DNA of 15,340 bases from Syntrophobacterales bacterium (GCA_020052215.1 JAGVPN010000332.1:1-15340), one strand, 5' to 3'. Shown: positions 6,881-14,346, counted from the stretch's first letter. Notes: a model not told the origin generated them from the letters alone. Numbers and translations are program-made.

Positions 6881-6960
6881 CCGTGAAAGTCTATCCGTAG
6901 GGGCGGTGAGCGCACCGCCTCTACGAGGAATTTCATGATTGGGGGTGGCCCCAATCGGCC
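6881..6960 (+). repeat. Composite palindromic repeat, copy 2
   Basis: Aligns with 2721-2801. The 28-bp hairpin (6897-6924) is GTAGGGGCGG, a variable centre, then CCGCCTCTAC, with one arm mismatch. The tail GGGTGGCC-CCAAT-CGGCC matches the tail of copy 1. Confidence 0.75.
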
Positions 6961-6981
6961 GTGGTGGTTTAGCCTGCGCCT

Positions 6982-7006
6982 GCACAGGCGAGACGCCTGT
7001 GCCACC
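6982..7006 (+). repeat. Dispersed hairpin repeat (GCACAGGCG / CGCCTGTGC), copy 2
   Basis: Perfect 9-bp arms GCACAGGCG (6982-6990) and CGCCTGTGC (6994-7002) around an AGA loop, followed by CACC and TTTTT (7007-7011). The arm-plus-T-tract layout resembles a Rho-independent terminator on the plus strand, but the same sequence recurs as a dispersed repeat at 1159-1183 and 14313-14337. Confidence 0.7.
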
Positions 7007-7019
7007 TTTTTGATTGCAC

Positions 7020-7050
7020 GCTCGTTCCCAAACTCAGTTTGTAAACGAGC
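7020..7050. repeat. Palindromic repeat (CTCGTTCCCAAACT type)
   Basis: Outer arms GCTCGTT (7020-7026) and AACGAGC (7044-7050) and inner arms CAAACT (7029-7034) and AGTTTG (7036-7041) form an interrupted hairpin. It resembles the common dispersed CTCGTTCCCAAACT...AGTTTGGGAACGAG repeat, though only one copy is present in this window. Confidence 0.5.
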
Positions 7051-7096
7051 CTAAAAATGACCTGTTTATGAAAAAGTTATCGGCAGGTTTCCAGGA

Positions 7097-7303
7097 TCAC
7101 GTTAATTCGGTGACGTCCTCCATGGCCAGGAGGATGAGGGCGGGGTGGCCGGGCCGGGCTTCCAGGCACCGGGCGTTGAGCATCATGATACGGACCCCGA
7201 TGACGGGAAAATCGTGTTTCACCTCGAAGTTCTCGAACACCTTATTCCGGGGAATAATCTCTTCCAACAGTTCCCGCAGCCGGGGAATGGTGCGGATGAG
7301 CAA
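7097..7303 (-). pseudogene. Decayed PAS-domain fragment (CheB/CheR-PAS or hybrid kinase type)
   Basis: A 68-codon minus-strand frame reads IPRLRELLEEIIPRNKVFEN, then FEVKHDFPVIGVRIMMLNAR, and ends ILLAMEDVTE before a stop. This is the C-terminal half of a PAS-like domain found in chemotaxis-methyltransferase and PAS kinase fusions, where the pattern is (F)EVEHDFPxIGxRxMLLNAR...ILLAIEDVTE. Nothing upstream supplies the first half of the domain: the frame is open back to about 7340 but loses similarity above 7300, where the repeat at 7328-7361 begins. Downstream, the usual ERKxAE linker and kinase are replaced by LT-stop. The ATG at 7303 has no clear Shine-Dalgarno. It is probably a leftover of a larger signalling gene removed by repeat-associated rearrangement. 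Confidence 0.65.
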
Positions 7304-7327
7304 TAAGCCGAGATTATCCGGCAGCCT

Positions 7328-7361
7328 TATACCGAGTTGCGATCAAAGGGTTATTTTTATA
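7328..7361 (+). repeat. Dispersed repeat (CTAATACCAA type), degenerate copy
   Basis: TATACCGAGTTGCGATCAAA followed by GGGTTATTTTTATAG matches the CTAATACCAA-N3-GC-N2-TCAAA plus T-rich pattern of 6702-6750. It marks the upstream break point of the PAS fragment. Confidence 0.45.
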
Positions 7362-7493
7362 GGGGGGCATCTGGGTGTTCCCCCACGGTACCGGCCTGGC
7401 GCCGGCCGGGTCCGGTTTGTCAGCCGCAGTTTCTTAAGTCTGCCTCGTAATATACCGATAGGAAAATAGGCTAGAATCCTAAATTCCGGATAT

Positions 7494-7523
7494 TTGCCAT
7501 ATTTGCCCCCACCAATCTATAGC
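7494..7523 (+). promoter_or_regulatory. Candidate promoter for the signalling operon
   Basis: TTGCCA (7494-7499), an 18-bp spacer, then TATAGC (7518-7523), about 68 bp upstream of the kinase start. The -10 is a modest match, and TAGAAT at 7472-7477 is a competing -10 without a good -35. Confidence 0.35.
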
Positions 7524-7591
7524 CATGGCACAACGGGAAAGAGGCAACAGATACGCTGCCATGGTCTTCCTCAAATAAGAATGGCAAAATT

Positions 7592-10500
7592 ATGATTAAG
7601 GTTTTCAGAAAGCCAAACAACACTATCCTGGTGGCAATTTTATTTGTAATATTCTCGGCTGCCATCATTGGCGGGGGATTCTGGTGGTATGGCAATCAGA
7701 AGAAACTCGCCTTGGAAAACGGGAAGGAGACTCTGGAATCCATCGCTGATCTCAAAAACAATCAAATTATCCGGTGGCGGCAAGAAAGGATAAGTGACGC
7801 TCTCAGCATCAGCCGGAGTCCACTATTTTTAGAGAAAGCTGAGAGTTTGCTGAGAAATGATAATAATTTTGAAGAAAATTTAAAATTAATAAAGATGAGA
7901 TTGCTTTTATTGTTAGAGCCATTGGATTTTAGCAATATTTATTTACTAGATAATCAGGGGAGGACCATTCTCTCGGTTAAGAAAAATTATTATGGAACAC
8001 TAAATAAGCCTACGATAGAATTATTTCATAAATCCTTAGGGTCAGGGAATGTCATCTTTAGCGATATTTACTCCTGTCAGGCTCATCACGCGGTGCATAT
8101 CGATCTCATCTCCCCGTTGATTATCCAGCGGGACCAGAAAAAAGAGATCCTGGGCGCCCTGGTATTCATCATTGACCCGGAACAATTTCTCTATCCTTTA
8201 ATCCAATCCTGGCCCACTCTCAGTCCCACGGCAGAAACCCTGCTGGTGAGGCAGGAAGGGGACCGGGTGCTGTTCCTGAATACCCTGAGACACCGAAAGG
8301 ACCCGCCCCTGACGATAACCCTGTCCCTGGATTCCCCCCAACTGCCGGCGGCCTGGGCCCTTAAGGGCCGCCAAGGGATAGTGGAAGGCCTCGATTATCG
8401 CGGCGTGCCGGTATTGGCCGTCACCAAAAGCATCCCCGGAACTTCCTGGCACATGGTGGCCAAGATCGATAAAGCTGAGATCTTCGCCGGCCTCCACCGG
8501 GAAGGCAAACTGATCGGCGCCGGGGTATTCACCCTGGTCCTGCTGGTGGGCACGTCCCTGGGGTGGGCCCTTACCGGCCAGAGGAAGAGGCACTATAAAG
8601 ACCTTTTCCGCCTGGAAAACGAACGCCAGGCCCTCCTGGCTCATTTCGAATATCTGGTGAAATATGCCAATGACATCATCCTCCTGGTGGACGAGAACCT
8701 GAAAATCATCGAAGTCAACGACCGGGCCTGTGAAGCCTATGGCTACAGCCGGGAAGAAATCTTGAACCTGCACGCCTCGGATCTGCGGGACCCCGGGACC
8801 CTGGCGGAGATGCCGGAAATGCTCCGGCGCCTGGAACAGGAAAAGGGCCTGGTATATGAAACCGTGCAGCGCCGCCAGGACGGCACGGTCTTCCCGGTGG
8901 AAGTGAGCAACCGCATCATCGAAGAGCCGGGCAGGAAATATTACCAGGCCATCATTCGAGACATCAGCGAACGCAAAAGGGCGGAAGAGAGCTTACTGAC
9001 AGAGAAAGCCCTCTCCGATACCATCATCAATAGCTTGCCCGGGGTCTTTTATTGCTTTAACGACCAAGGCCGGTTCCTGCGTTGGAATCGCAATTTCGAG
9101 CAAGTCACCGGCTACACCGGCGAGGAGTTCGCTAAACTGAGCCCCTTAGACTTATTTGAGGGGGAAGCAAGGAACCTCATCGACCAGGCCATCCGGGAGG
9201 TTTTTGTCAAAGGGGAAAATACTGCCGAAGCCGATTTGCGGTTAAAAGACGGCAGGAAAGCGCCATACTTTTTTACCGGCAGGCGCATTGACCTGGGGGG
9301 CATCCCCTGCCTGATCGGCATGGGGATAGATTTCAGCGACCGCAAGCAAGCGGAGGCAAAGATCAAACTCAACGAGGCCCGGCTGGCCTCCCTGGTGAAG
9401 ATTGCGCACTACGACTCCGAATCAATCCAGGACCTGCTGAATTTCGCCCTGGACGAGGCCATTGCCCTGACCGGCAGCAAGATCGGCTACATCTGTTTCT
9501 ACGACGACGAGACGCGACAATTCACTCTCAATACCTGGTCCAAAGATGTCATGCAGGAATGCACCATTGCCGAGCCCCAGACGATTTACCAACTGGAAAA
9601 GACCGGCCTCTGGGGCGAAGCCGTGCGCCAGGCCCGGCCCATCATGGTCAACGATTTTCAGGCTCCCCACCCCTTGAAGAAGGGTCACCCCGAAGGTCAT
9701 GCAGCGATCTATAAATACCTCACCATTCCGGTTTTCAGCGGCGAGCGGATTGTGGCGGTGGCGGCGGTGGCCAATAAGGCAACCGATTATGATCAGGCCG
9801 ACGTGCGGCAATTGACCTTGATGATGGATGCGGTATGGAAAATTACGGCGCGACGGCGGGCGGAGGACGCCCTGCGCTTTCTCAACCTGGAATTAGAACT
9901 GCGCGTAGAGGAACGCACCGCCCAACTGGAAGCGGCCAACCTGGAGTTGGAAGCCTTCAGTTATTCCGTGTCCCACGACCTCAGGTCGCCCTTGCGGGGC
10001 ATCGACGGATGGAGCCTGGCGTTTTTGGAAGATTACGGCGACGGGCTGGACGACCAGGGCCGCAACTACCTGGACTGGGTGCGGGCGGAAACTCAACGCA
10101 TGGGGCAACTTATTGATGATCTGCTCAGTCTTTCCCGGGTGGGCCGGGCCGAGATGCGCCGTGAGCCGGTGGACCTCACCGCTCTGGCTCAGGGCATCGC
10201 CGACAAACTGCGGAAGACCGAGCCGGAACGCCAGGCAGAGTTTAGCATTCAGCCGGGTTTGGTCGCGACGGGCGACCCCCAATTACTGGAGGTGGCGCTG
10301 TTTAATCTGCTGGAAAATGCCTGGAAGTTCACCGGCAAGCAGCCGGATGCACGCATTGAGTTCGGTGGGCTGGAACAGGATGGTCGGCCCGTCTTCTTTC
10401 TCCGGGATAACGGCACGGGCTTTGACATGGCCTATGCGTCCAATCTATTCGGGGCCTTTCAGCGCCTGCACCAAGCCTCGGAATTTCCGGGCACGGGCAT

Positions 10501-10600
10501 CGGCCTGGCCACGGTGCAGCGCATCATCAACCGCCACGACGGCCGCATCTGGGCGGAAGCGGCCGTGGACCAAGGGGCGACGTTTTACTTTACCCTGTAG
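7592..10600 (+). CDS. Two-TM sensor histidine kinase (Cache-like, PAS, PAS, GAF, HisKA, HATPase)
   Basis: A 1002-aa inner-membrane kinase. TM1 is about residues 12-31 and TM2 about 307-328, enclosing a ~275-residue periplasmic double-Cache-like sensor. PAS domains follow at about 352-462 (ends IIRDISERKRAEES) and 472-588 (ends IDFSDRKQAEAK), then a GAF domain (598-752), a coiled coil (755-790) and a phytochrome-type HisKA. The phospho-accepting His is H795 in YSVSHDLRSPLRG. The ATPase domain has an N box NLLENAWKF (905-913), G1 DNGTGFD (939-945) and G2 GTGIGLA (967-973), so it looks active. The start is the only ATG in frame after a stop at 7520, and no convincing Shine-Dalgarno precedes it. 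The first ~500 bp are strikingly AT-rich. The stop overlaps the ribosome site of the response regulator 8 bp on, its likely phosphotransfer partner. Confidence 0.95.
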   Translation: MIKVFRKPNNTILVAILFVIFSAAIIGGGFWWYGNQKKLALENGKETLESIADLKNNQIIRWRQERISDALSISRSPLFLEKAESLLRNDNNFEENLKLIKMRLLLLLEPLDFSNIYLLDNQGRTILSVKKNYYGTLNKPTIELFHKSLGSGNVIFSDIYSCQAHHAVHIDLISPLIIQRDQKKEILGALVFIIDPEQFLYPLIQSWPTLSPTAETLLVRQEGDRVLFLNTLRHRKDPPLTITLSLDSPQLPAAWALKGRQGIVEGLDYRGVPVLAVTKSIPGTSWHMVAKIDKAEIFAGLHREGKLIGAGVFTLVLLVGTSLGWALTGQRKRHYKDLFRLENERQALLAHFEYLVKYANDIILLVDENLKIIEVNDRACEAYGYSREEILNLHASDLRDPGTLAEMPEMLRRLEQEKGLVYETVQRRQDGTVFPVEVSNRIIEEPGRKYYQAIIRDISERKRAEESLLTEKALSDTIINSLPGVFYCFNDQGRFLRWNRNFEQVTGYTGEEFAKLSPLDLFEGEARNLIDQAIREVFVKGENTAEADLRLKDGRKAPYFFTGRRIDLGGIPCLIGMGIDFSDRKQAEAKIKLNEARLASLVKIAHYDSESIQDLLNFALDEAIALTGSKIGYICFYDDETRQFTLNTWSKDVMQECTIAEPQTIYQLEKTGLWGEAVRQARPIMVNDFQAPHPLKKGHPEGHAAIYKYLTIPVFSGERIVAVAAVANKATDYDQADVRQLTLMMDAVWKITARRRAEDALRFLNLELELRVEERTAQLEAANLELEAFSYSVSHDLRSPLRGIDGWSLAFLEDYGDGLDDQGRNYLDWVRAETQRMGQLIDDLLSLSRVGRAEMRREPVDLTALAQGIADKLRKTEPERQAEFSIQPGLVATGDPQLLEVALFNLLENAWKFTGKQPDARIEFGGLEQDGRPVFFLRDNGTGFDMAYASNLFGAFQRLHQASEFPGTGIGLATVQRIINRHDGRIWAEAAVDQGATFYFTL

Positions 10601-10608
10601 GAGGAGCC

Positions 10609-11049
10609 ATGAAGGACAAGATTATCCTATTGGTGGAGGACAACCCCAGCGATATCGGTTTGACGAAGCGGGCTTTGGAGAAACACCGCATCACCAACGA
10701 ACTGGTGGTGGCGGAGAATGGGCAGGAAGCGCTGGACTATCTCTTCGGGGCCGGCGCCCATGCCGGCCGGAACGTTACGGACCTGCCGACGGTCGTGTTG
10801 CTGGACCTGAAGCTGCCGAAATTGAATGGCCTGGAGGTCCTGAGGCGCATCCGGGAAAATCCCCGGACCAAGCGGCTGCCGGTGGTAATCCTTACCACTT
10901 CCAAGGATGAACAAGACATCATCAACAGTTATGAGTTGGGGGCCAACAGCTATATTCGTAAGCCCGTGGACTTCCATCAATTTGCCGAAGCCTTGCGGCA
11001 ATTGGGGCTCTATTGGCTGGTGCTGAACGAGCCGCCGCCGCTCCAATGA
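10609..11049 (+). CDS. Single-domain response regulator, Rcp1/CheY-like
   Basis: A 146-aa REC-only protein. The acidic pair is E10-D11 (LLVEDNPSD), the phosphoacceptor D66 (VLLDLKLPKLNG), the conserved Thr lies in ILTTSKD (T96/T97), and the Lys is K118 (IRKPVDF). The ~10-residue insertion between helix 2 and strand 3 (FGAGAHAGRNVTDLP) and the N-terminal pattern are typical of Rcp1-type regulators that pair with phytochrome-type kinases, the HisKA class found just upstream. It has no output domain, so it acts by protein contact or as a phosphorelay intermediate. AGGAGG (10599-10604) overlaps the kinase stop codon and lies 4 nt before the ATG, so the two genes are co-transcribed and probably translationally coupled. 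The partner assignment is inferred from position. Confidence 0.94.
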   Translation: MKDKIILLVEDNPSDIGLTKRALEKHRITNELVVAENGQEALDYLFGAGAHAGRNVTDLPTVVLLDLKLPKLNGLEVLRRIRENPRTKRLPVVILTTSKDEQDIINSYELGANSYIRKPVDFHQFAEALRQLGLYWLVLNEPPPLQ

Positions 11050-11056
11050 GGTTGCC

Positions 11057-14044
11057 ATGAACACTCAACTCCGGGTCCTGATCGTCGAGGACTCCGAAAG
11101 TGATGCGGGGCTCATTGCCCGCCGGTTGCAAAAAGAGGGCTACGATCTCAGGTATGAACGGGTGGAGACTGCCGAGGAGATGAAGACGGCCCTGGCGAAG
11201 CAAGATTGGGACCTGGTCATCGCGGATTATAATCTGCCCCGCTTCTCGGGTCCGGCGGCCCTGGAGATCTTCAAAGAAAACGGTCAGGATATTCCCTTTG
11301 TCATAGTGTCCGCCGCCATCGGCGAGGAGAAGGCGGTAGCCATGATGAAGTCTGGCGCGCACGACTACATCATGAAAGATAATCCGGCCCGGCTGGTTCC
11401 TGCAGTGGAACGGGAACTGCGGGAAGCGGCAGGGCGGCGAGAACGGCGGCGAGCCGAAGACGACCTGGTTAAGAGCGAAGCTACTTTGAGGACGGTTCTC
11501 AAAGGGTCTCCTTCTGGTATCGGCATGGTGATCTATCGGATATTTCATTGGGTAAATGACAAACTTCTGCACGTGACCGGATATACCCGAGAAGAACTCA
11601 TCGGCCAAAGTTCCCGGATTCTTTATTTCAGCGAAGCAGAGTACAAACGCGTTGGCAGAGTCACCTTTGCCCAGATCCAGGAAACTGGCTGGGGGGAAGT
11701 GGAGACCCAATGGCGGCGTAAAGACGGCACCCCCGTGGAGATTTATGTAAATACAGTAGCCGTGGAGCCTGGCAACCTGTCCGCCGGGGTGGTATTCACG
11801 GCCATGGACATCACGGCGCGCCAGCGGGCCGAGGCAGCCCTGATTAAAAGCGAAGCCACGTTGAGCACTATTCTCAAAGCGTCTCCCACGGGTATCGGGT
11901 TGGTGGTTGATAGGGTGTTCCATTGGGTGAATGAAAGATTACTGGACATGACCGGGTATTCCCGGGATGAACTCATCGGCCAGAGCGCCAGGATTCTTTA
12001 TTGTAGCGAAGCAGAGTTTAAGCGGGTGGGGGACGTCAAATATCGACAAATTATCAAAGATGGGCGGGGGCATGTGGATACCCAGTGGCAACATAAAGAC
12101 GGGAGCCTCATTGAGGTTCATTTAAGTTCTGTAGCCCTGGACCCTGCCAACTTGTCCGCCGGGGTGGTATTCGCGGCTATGGACATCACCGAGCGCCAGC
12201 GAGCGGAAAGTGAACTGAAGTTAAAGGAAAGACTGCTGGATAGCGCCAGTGACTCCATCTTCCTCCATGACCTGGAAGGGAATTTCCTCTATATGAATGA
12301 GGCGGCCTATATCACCCGGTGGTATAGGAAAGAGGAGTTGGAGAGCCTGGGGGCTTGGGCCCTGGCCACTCCTGAGGCCGCGGTTTACCAGGACAATATC
12401 CTTAGAGAATTGTGGGCCAACGGTGAAATGATCTTTGAATCCGAGCACCGACGCAAGGATGGCTCGGTCATACATGTGGAGATTTTCGCCCGGGTGTTGG
12501 CGGTGGAGGGCCGGGAGTTGATCCTCAGCGTGGCCCGGGATATTACTGAGCGCCACCAGGCCGAGGAGGCCTTGAGGCAAAGCCGGGAGACCTTCAGGGT
12601 GCTCCTGGACGCCACCCCGGCTGGGGTAATGCTCCTGGACCCCCGGTATATCGTGCTGGCGGCCAACCGAGTGGTAGCCGAACGACTGGGAAAGCCCGTC
12701 ACGGACCTGGTGGGCACGGACATATTCGATAATCTGCCACCCGAGCTGGCCCGAACCCGCAAGGACCGGTTGGAAGAAATTAAGCGTTCCGGCAAACCCG
12801 CTATTTTCGAAGATAGCAGAGGCGGCCTCTTTTTTGATAATTATGTCCATCCGATTTTATCGCCCACCGGCGAGGCGGCGAGCCTGGCCGTCTTATCGGT
12901 GGACATTACCGACCGCAAGCGGGCGGAGGAAACGCTGCTCCTGGATGAGGCCCGTCTCGAGGCCCTGATAAATCTCAGCCAGATGTCAGGGGCCTCCCTG
13001 GAGGCCCTGGCCCGTTTCGCCTTGGAAGAGGGGGTGCGTCTCACCAAGAGTAAAATCGGCTATCTGGCCTTCATGAATGAAGATGAGACGGTTCTCACCA
13101 TGCACGCCTGGTCCCGGCATGCCATGGATCAGTGCGCCATTTCCGACAAGCCCATTATATATCCGTTAGCAGCCACCGGGCAATGGGGCGAAGCGGTGCG
13201 CCAGCGCCGGCCCATCATCATCAATGACTTCGCCGCTCCCCATCCCGACAAGAAAGGCTACCCTCCGGGACATGTGGAGGTTTCCCGGCACATGAACCTG
13301 CCGGTGTTCGACGGCCAGCGCATCGTGGCGGTGGCCGGGGTGGGCAACAAGGAAGAGCCTTACAATGAATCCGATGTGCGTCAGTTGACCCTCCTGATGG
13401 ACGGCATGTGGAAGCTGGTCCAGAGAAGCCAGGCGGAAACCGCCTTAAAGGAGAGCGTTAGCCAATTACACCGCACTCTGGACAATACGGCCATAGCCCT
13501 GGCCACGACGGTGGAAATGAGAGACCCATACACAGCCGGGCACCAGAAGCGAGTAGCCATCCTGGTCTGCGCCATTGGGCAAAAAATGGGGTTTTCAGCC
13601 GATCAGCTTGAAGGTATGCGAGTCATGGGTATGCTGCACGATATCGGCAAGATCGCCGTGCCTGCGGAGATCCTCAGCCGGCCTGGGAAAATCAGTGAGA
13701 TGGAGTTCAATATTGTCAAAGTCCACTCTCAGGTGGGATATGACATCACCAAAGACATAGAATTCCCCTGGCCGGTTGCTCAAGGTATTCTCCAACACCA
13801 CGAGCGCATGGACGGCTCGGGGTATCCCCAGGGTTTAAAGGGCGCTGAGATTATCCTGGAAGGCAAAATCCTGGCTGTGGCCGACGTGGTGGAGGCCATG
13901 TCTTCCCATCGGCCTTACCGGCCGACCTTGGGGATCGAGAAGGCCCTGGAGGAAATCACCAAGCATAAAGGGGTCCTCTATGACCCGGAAGTGGTGGACG
14001 CCTGTATCAAGCTTTTTACTGAAGAAAAATTTAGCTTTGATTAA
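11057..14044 (+). CDS. Response regulator with REC, four PAS, GAF and HD-GYP domains
   Basis: A 995-aa soluble protein. REC is residues 1-125, with E11-D12, phosphoacceptor D57 (VIADYNLPRFSG), S85 and K107. PAS domains are about 137-261, 262-386, 387-505 and 506-625; the first two are a tandem duplication. A GAF domain (630-785) is homologous to the GAF of the kinase at 7592. HD-GYP (about 815-995) has LHDIGK (H861, D862) and HHERMDGSGYP (914-924), so c-di-GMP hydrolysis is expected. GAGG overlapping the stop of the preceding gene (11048-11051) lies 5 nt before the ATG, and only 7 bp separate the genes, making it the third gene of the operon. The neighbouring kinase may phosphorylate D57 (inference). 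The HD-GYP part is a paralogue of that in 5496-6671. No terminator is evident directly after the stop. Confidence 0.95.
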   Translation: MNTQLRVLIVEDSESDAGLIARRLQKEGYDLRYERVETAEEMKTALAKQDWDLVIADYNLPRFSGPAALEIFKENGQDIPFVIVSAAIGEEKAVAMMKSGAHDYIMKDNPARLVPAVERELREAAGRRERRRAEDDLVKSEATLRTVLKGSPSGIGMVIYRIFHWVNDKLLHVTGYTREELIGQSSRILYFSEAEYKRVGRVTFAQIQETGWGEVETQWRRKDGTPVEIYVNTVAVEPGNLSAGVVFTAMDITARQRAEAALIKSEATLSTILKASPTGIGLVVDRVFHWVNERLLDMTGYSRDELIGQSARILYCSEAEFKRVGDVKYRQIIKDGRGHVDTQWQHKDGSLIEVHLSSVALDPANLSAGVVFAAMDITERQRAESELKLKERLLDSASDSIFLHDLEGNFLYMNEAAYITRWYRKEELESLGAWALATPEAAVYQDNILRELWANGEMIFESEHRRKDGSVIHVEIFARVLAVEGRELILSVARDITERHQAEEALRQSRETFRVLLDATPAGVMLLDPRYIVLAANRVVAERLGKPVTDLVGTDIFDNLPPELARTRKDRLEEIKRSGKPAIFEDSRGGLFFDNYVHPILSPTGEAASLAVLSVDITDRKRAEETLLLDEARLEALINLSQMSGASLEALARFALEEGVRLTKSKIGYLAFMNEDETVLTMHAWSRHAMDQCAISDKPIIYPLAATGQWGEAVRQRRPIIINDFAAPHPDKKGYPPGHVEVSRHMNLPVFDGQRIVAVAGVGNKEEPYNESDVRQLTLLMDGMWKLVQRSQAETALKESVSQLHRTLDNTAIALATTVEMRDPYTAGHQKRVAILVCAIGQKMGFSADQLEGMRVMGMLHDIGKIAVPAEILSRPGKISEMEFNIVKVHSQVGYDITKDIEFPWPVAQGILQHHERMDGSGYPQGLKGAEIILEGKILAVADVVEAMSSHRPYRPTLGIEKALEEITKHKGVLYDPEVVDACIKLFTEEKFSFD
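11465..12214 (+). repeat. Internal tandem duplication of a PAS-domain segment (2 x 375 bp)
   Basis: Codons 137-261 (11465-11839) and 262-386 (11840-12214) encode two 125-residue units that align without gaps. A hand count gives about 80 of 125 identical residues, including VNxxLL..TGY.R.ELIGQS, SEAE.KRVG and NLSAGVVF.AMDIT. PAS3 and PAS4 are much more diverged. The DNA is still visibly similar, consistent with a fairly recent duplication. Confidence 0.85.
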
Positions 14045-14152
14045 TTAAACCCTCTTGCATGTAATCAACAATCAGCAATCCAGCCCGGGGCACATCCAGC
14101 CGTTGGAGGATAAAGCCCTACGGAGCCGATTCACGACCCCGAAGCTGATCTT

Positions 14153-14293
14153 ATGAGTTCGGCGGACCGCACTGCCGGCCAGGAGGAAAACGTCCTGGCC
14201 GGCCCCCCGGAAAAACGGCGCCAGGAATCGGGCGGGAACTGTACCGAATGCAACGCAAAGGTTCTTCCCTGTGCGTCATCATGTTGGATCTGA
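14153..14293 (+). other. Doubtful 46-codon ORF with a Cys cluster
   Basis: An ATG-started frame ends NCTECNAKVLPCASSCWI before TGA, giving CxxC...CxxxC. No Shine-Dalgarno is evident, it is spanned by a strong hairpin (14174-14203), and I recognise no family. The frame is also open upstream to a TAA at 14111. It may be a gene remnant or chance. Confidence 0.15.
14174..14203. other. Strong GC-rich hairpin in intergenic region
   Basis: Perfect 11-bp arms GCCGGCCAGGA (14174-14184) and TCCTGGCCGGC (14193-14203) around an 8-nt loop. It lies 130 bp after the HD-GYP stop. No T-tract follows, so it is at best a Rho-assisted or transcript-stabilising structure. Confidence 0.5.
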
Positions 14294-14312
14294 TAGCGAT
14301 TCGCAATCAACC

Positions 14313-14337
14313 GGTGGCACAGGCGTCTCGCCGGTGC
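14313..14337 (-). repeat. Dispersed hairpin repeat (GCACAGGCG type), copy 3, inverted
   Basis: GCACAGGCG-TCT-CGCCGGTGC preceded by GGTG is the reverse complement of the unit at 6982-7006 with one arm mismatch. It is adjacent to another dispersed repeat (14347-14400), as in the 6700-7010 island. Confidence 0.65.
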
Positions 14338-14346
14338 GATTACAGG

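Noticed and set aside
6702..7050. CRISPR array, suggested by several palindromic units in a row
   Set aside because: The units differ from one another, there is no regular repeat-spacer pattern, and no cas gene is present.
7014..7469. 151-codon plus-strand frame through the repeat island
   Set aside because: It runs antisense to a recognisable PAS fragment and across dispersed repeats; no domain or ribosome site.
14105..14260. Possible c-di-GMP (GEMM) riboswitch, because of GATAAAGCCCTACGGAGCC and ACGCAAAGG fragments
   Set aside because: The fragments are not in the spacing or pairing of the GEMM core, the tetraloop and receptor are absent, and no gene follows directly downstream.
14291..14309. 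Fur-box-like palindrome TGATAGCGATTCGCAATCA
   Set aside because: No iron-uptake or tRNA-distal target gene has a start nearby, and the right half resembles the CAATCAAA block of the local dispersed repeats.
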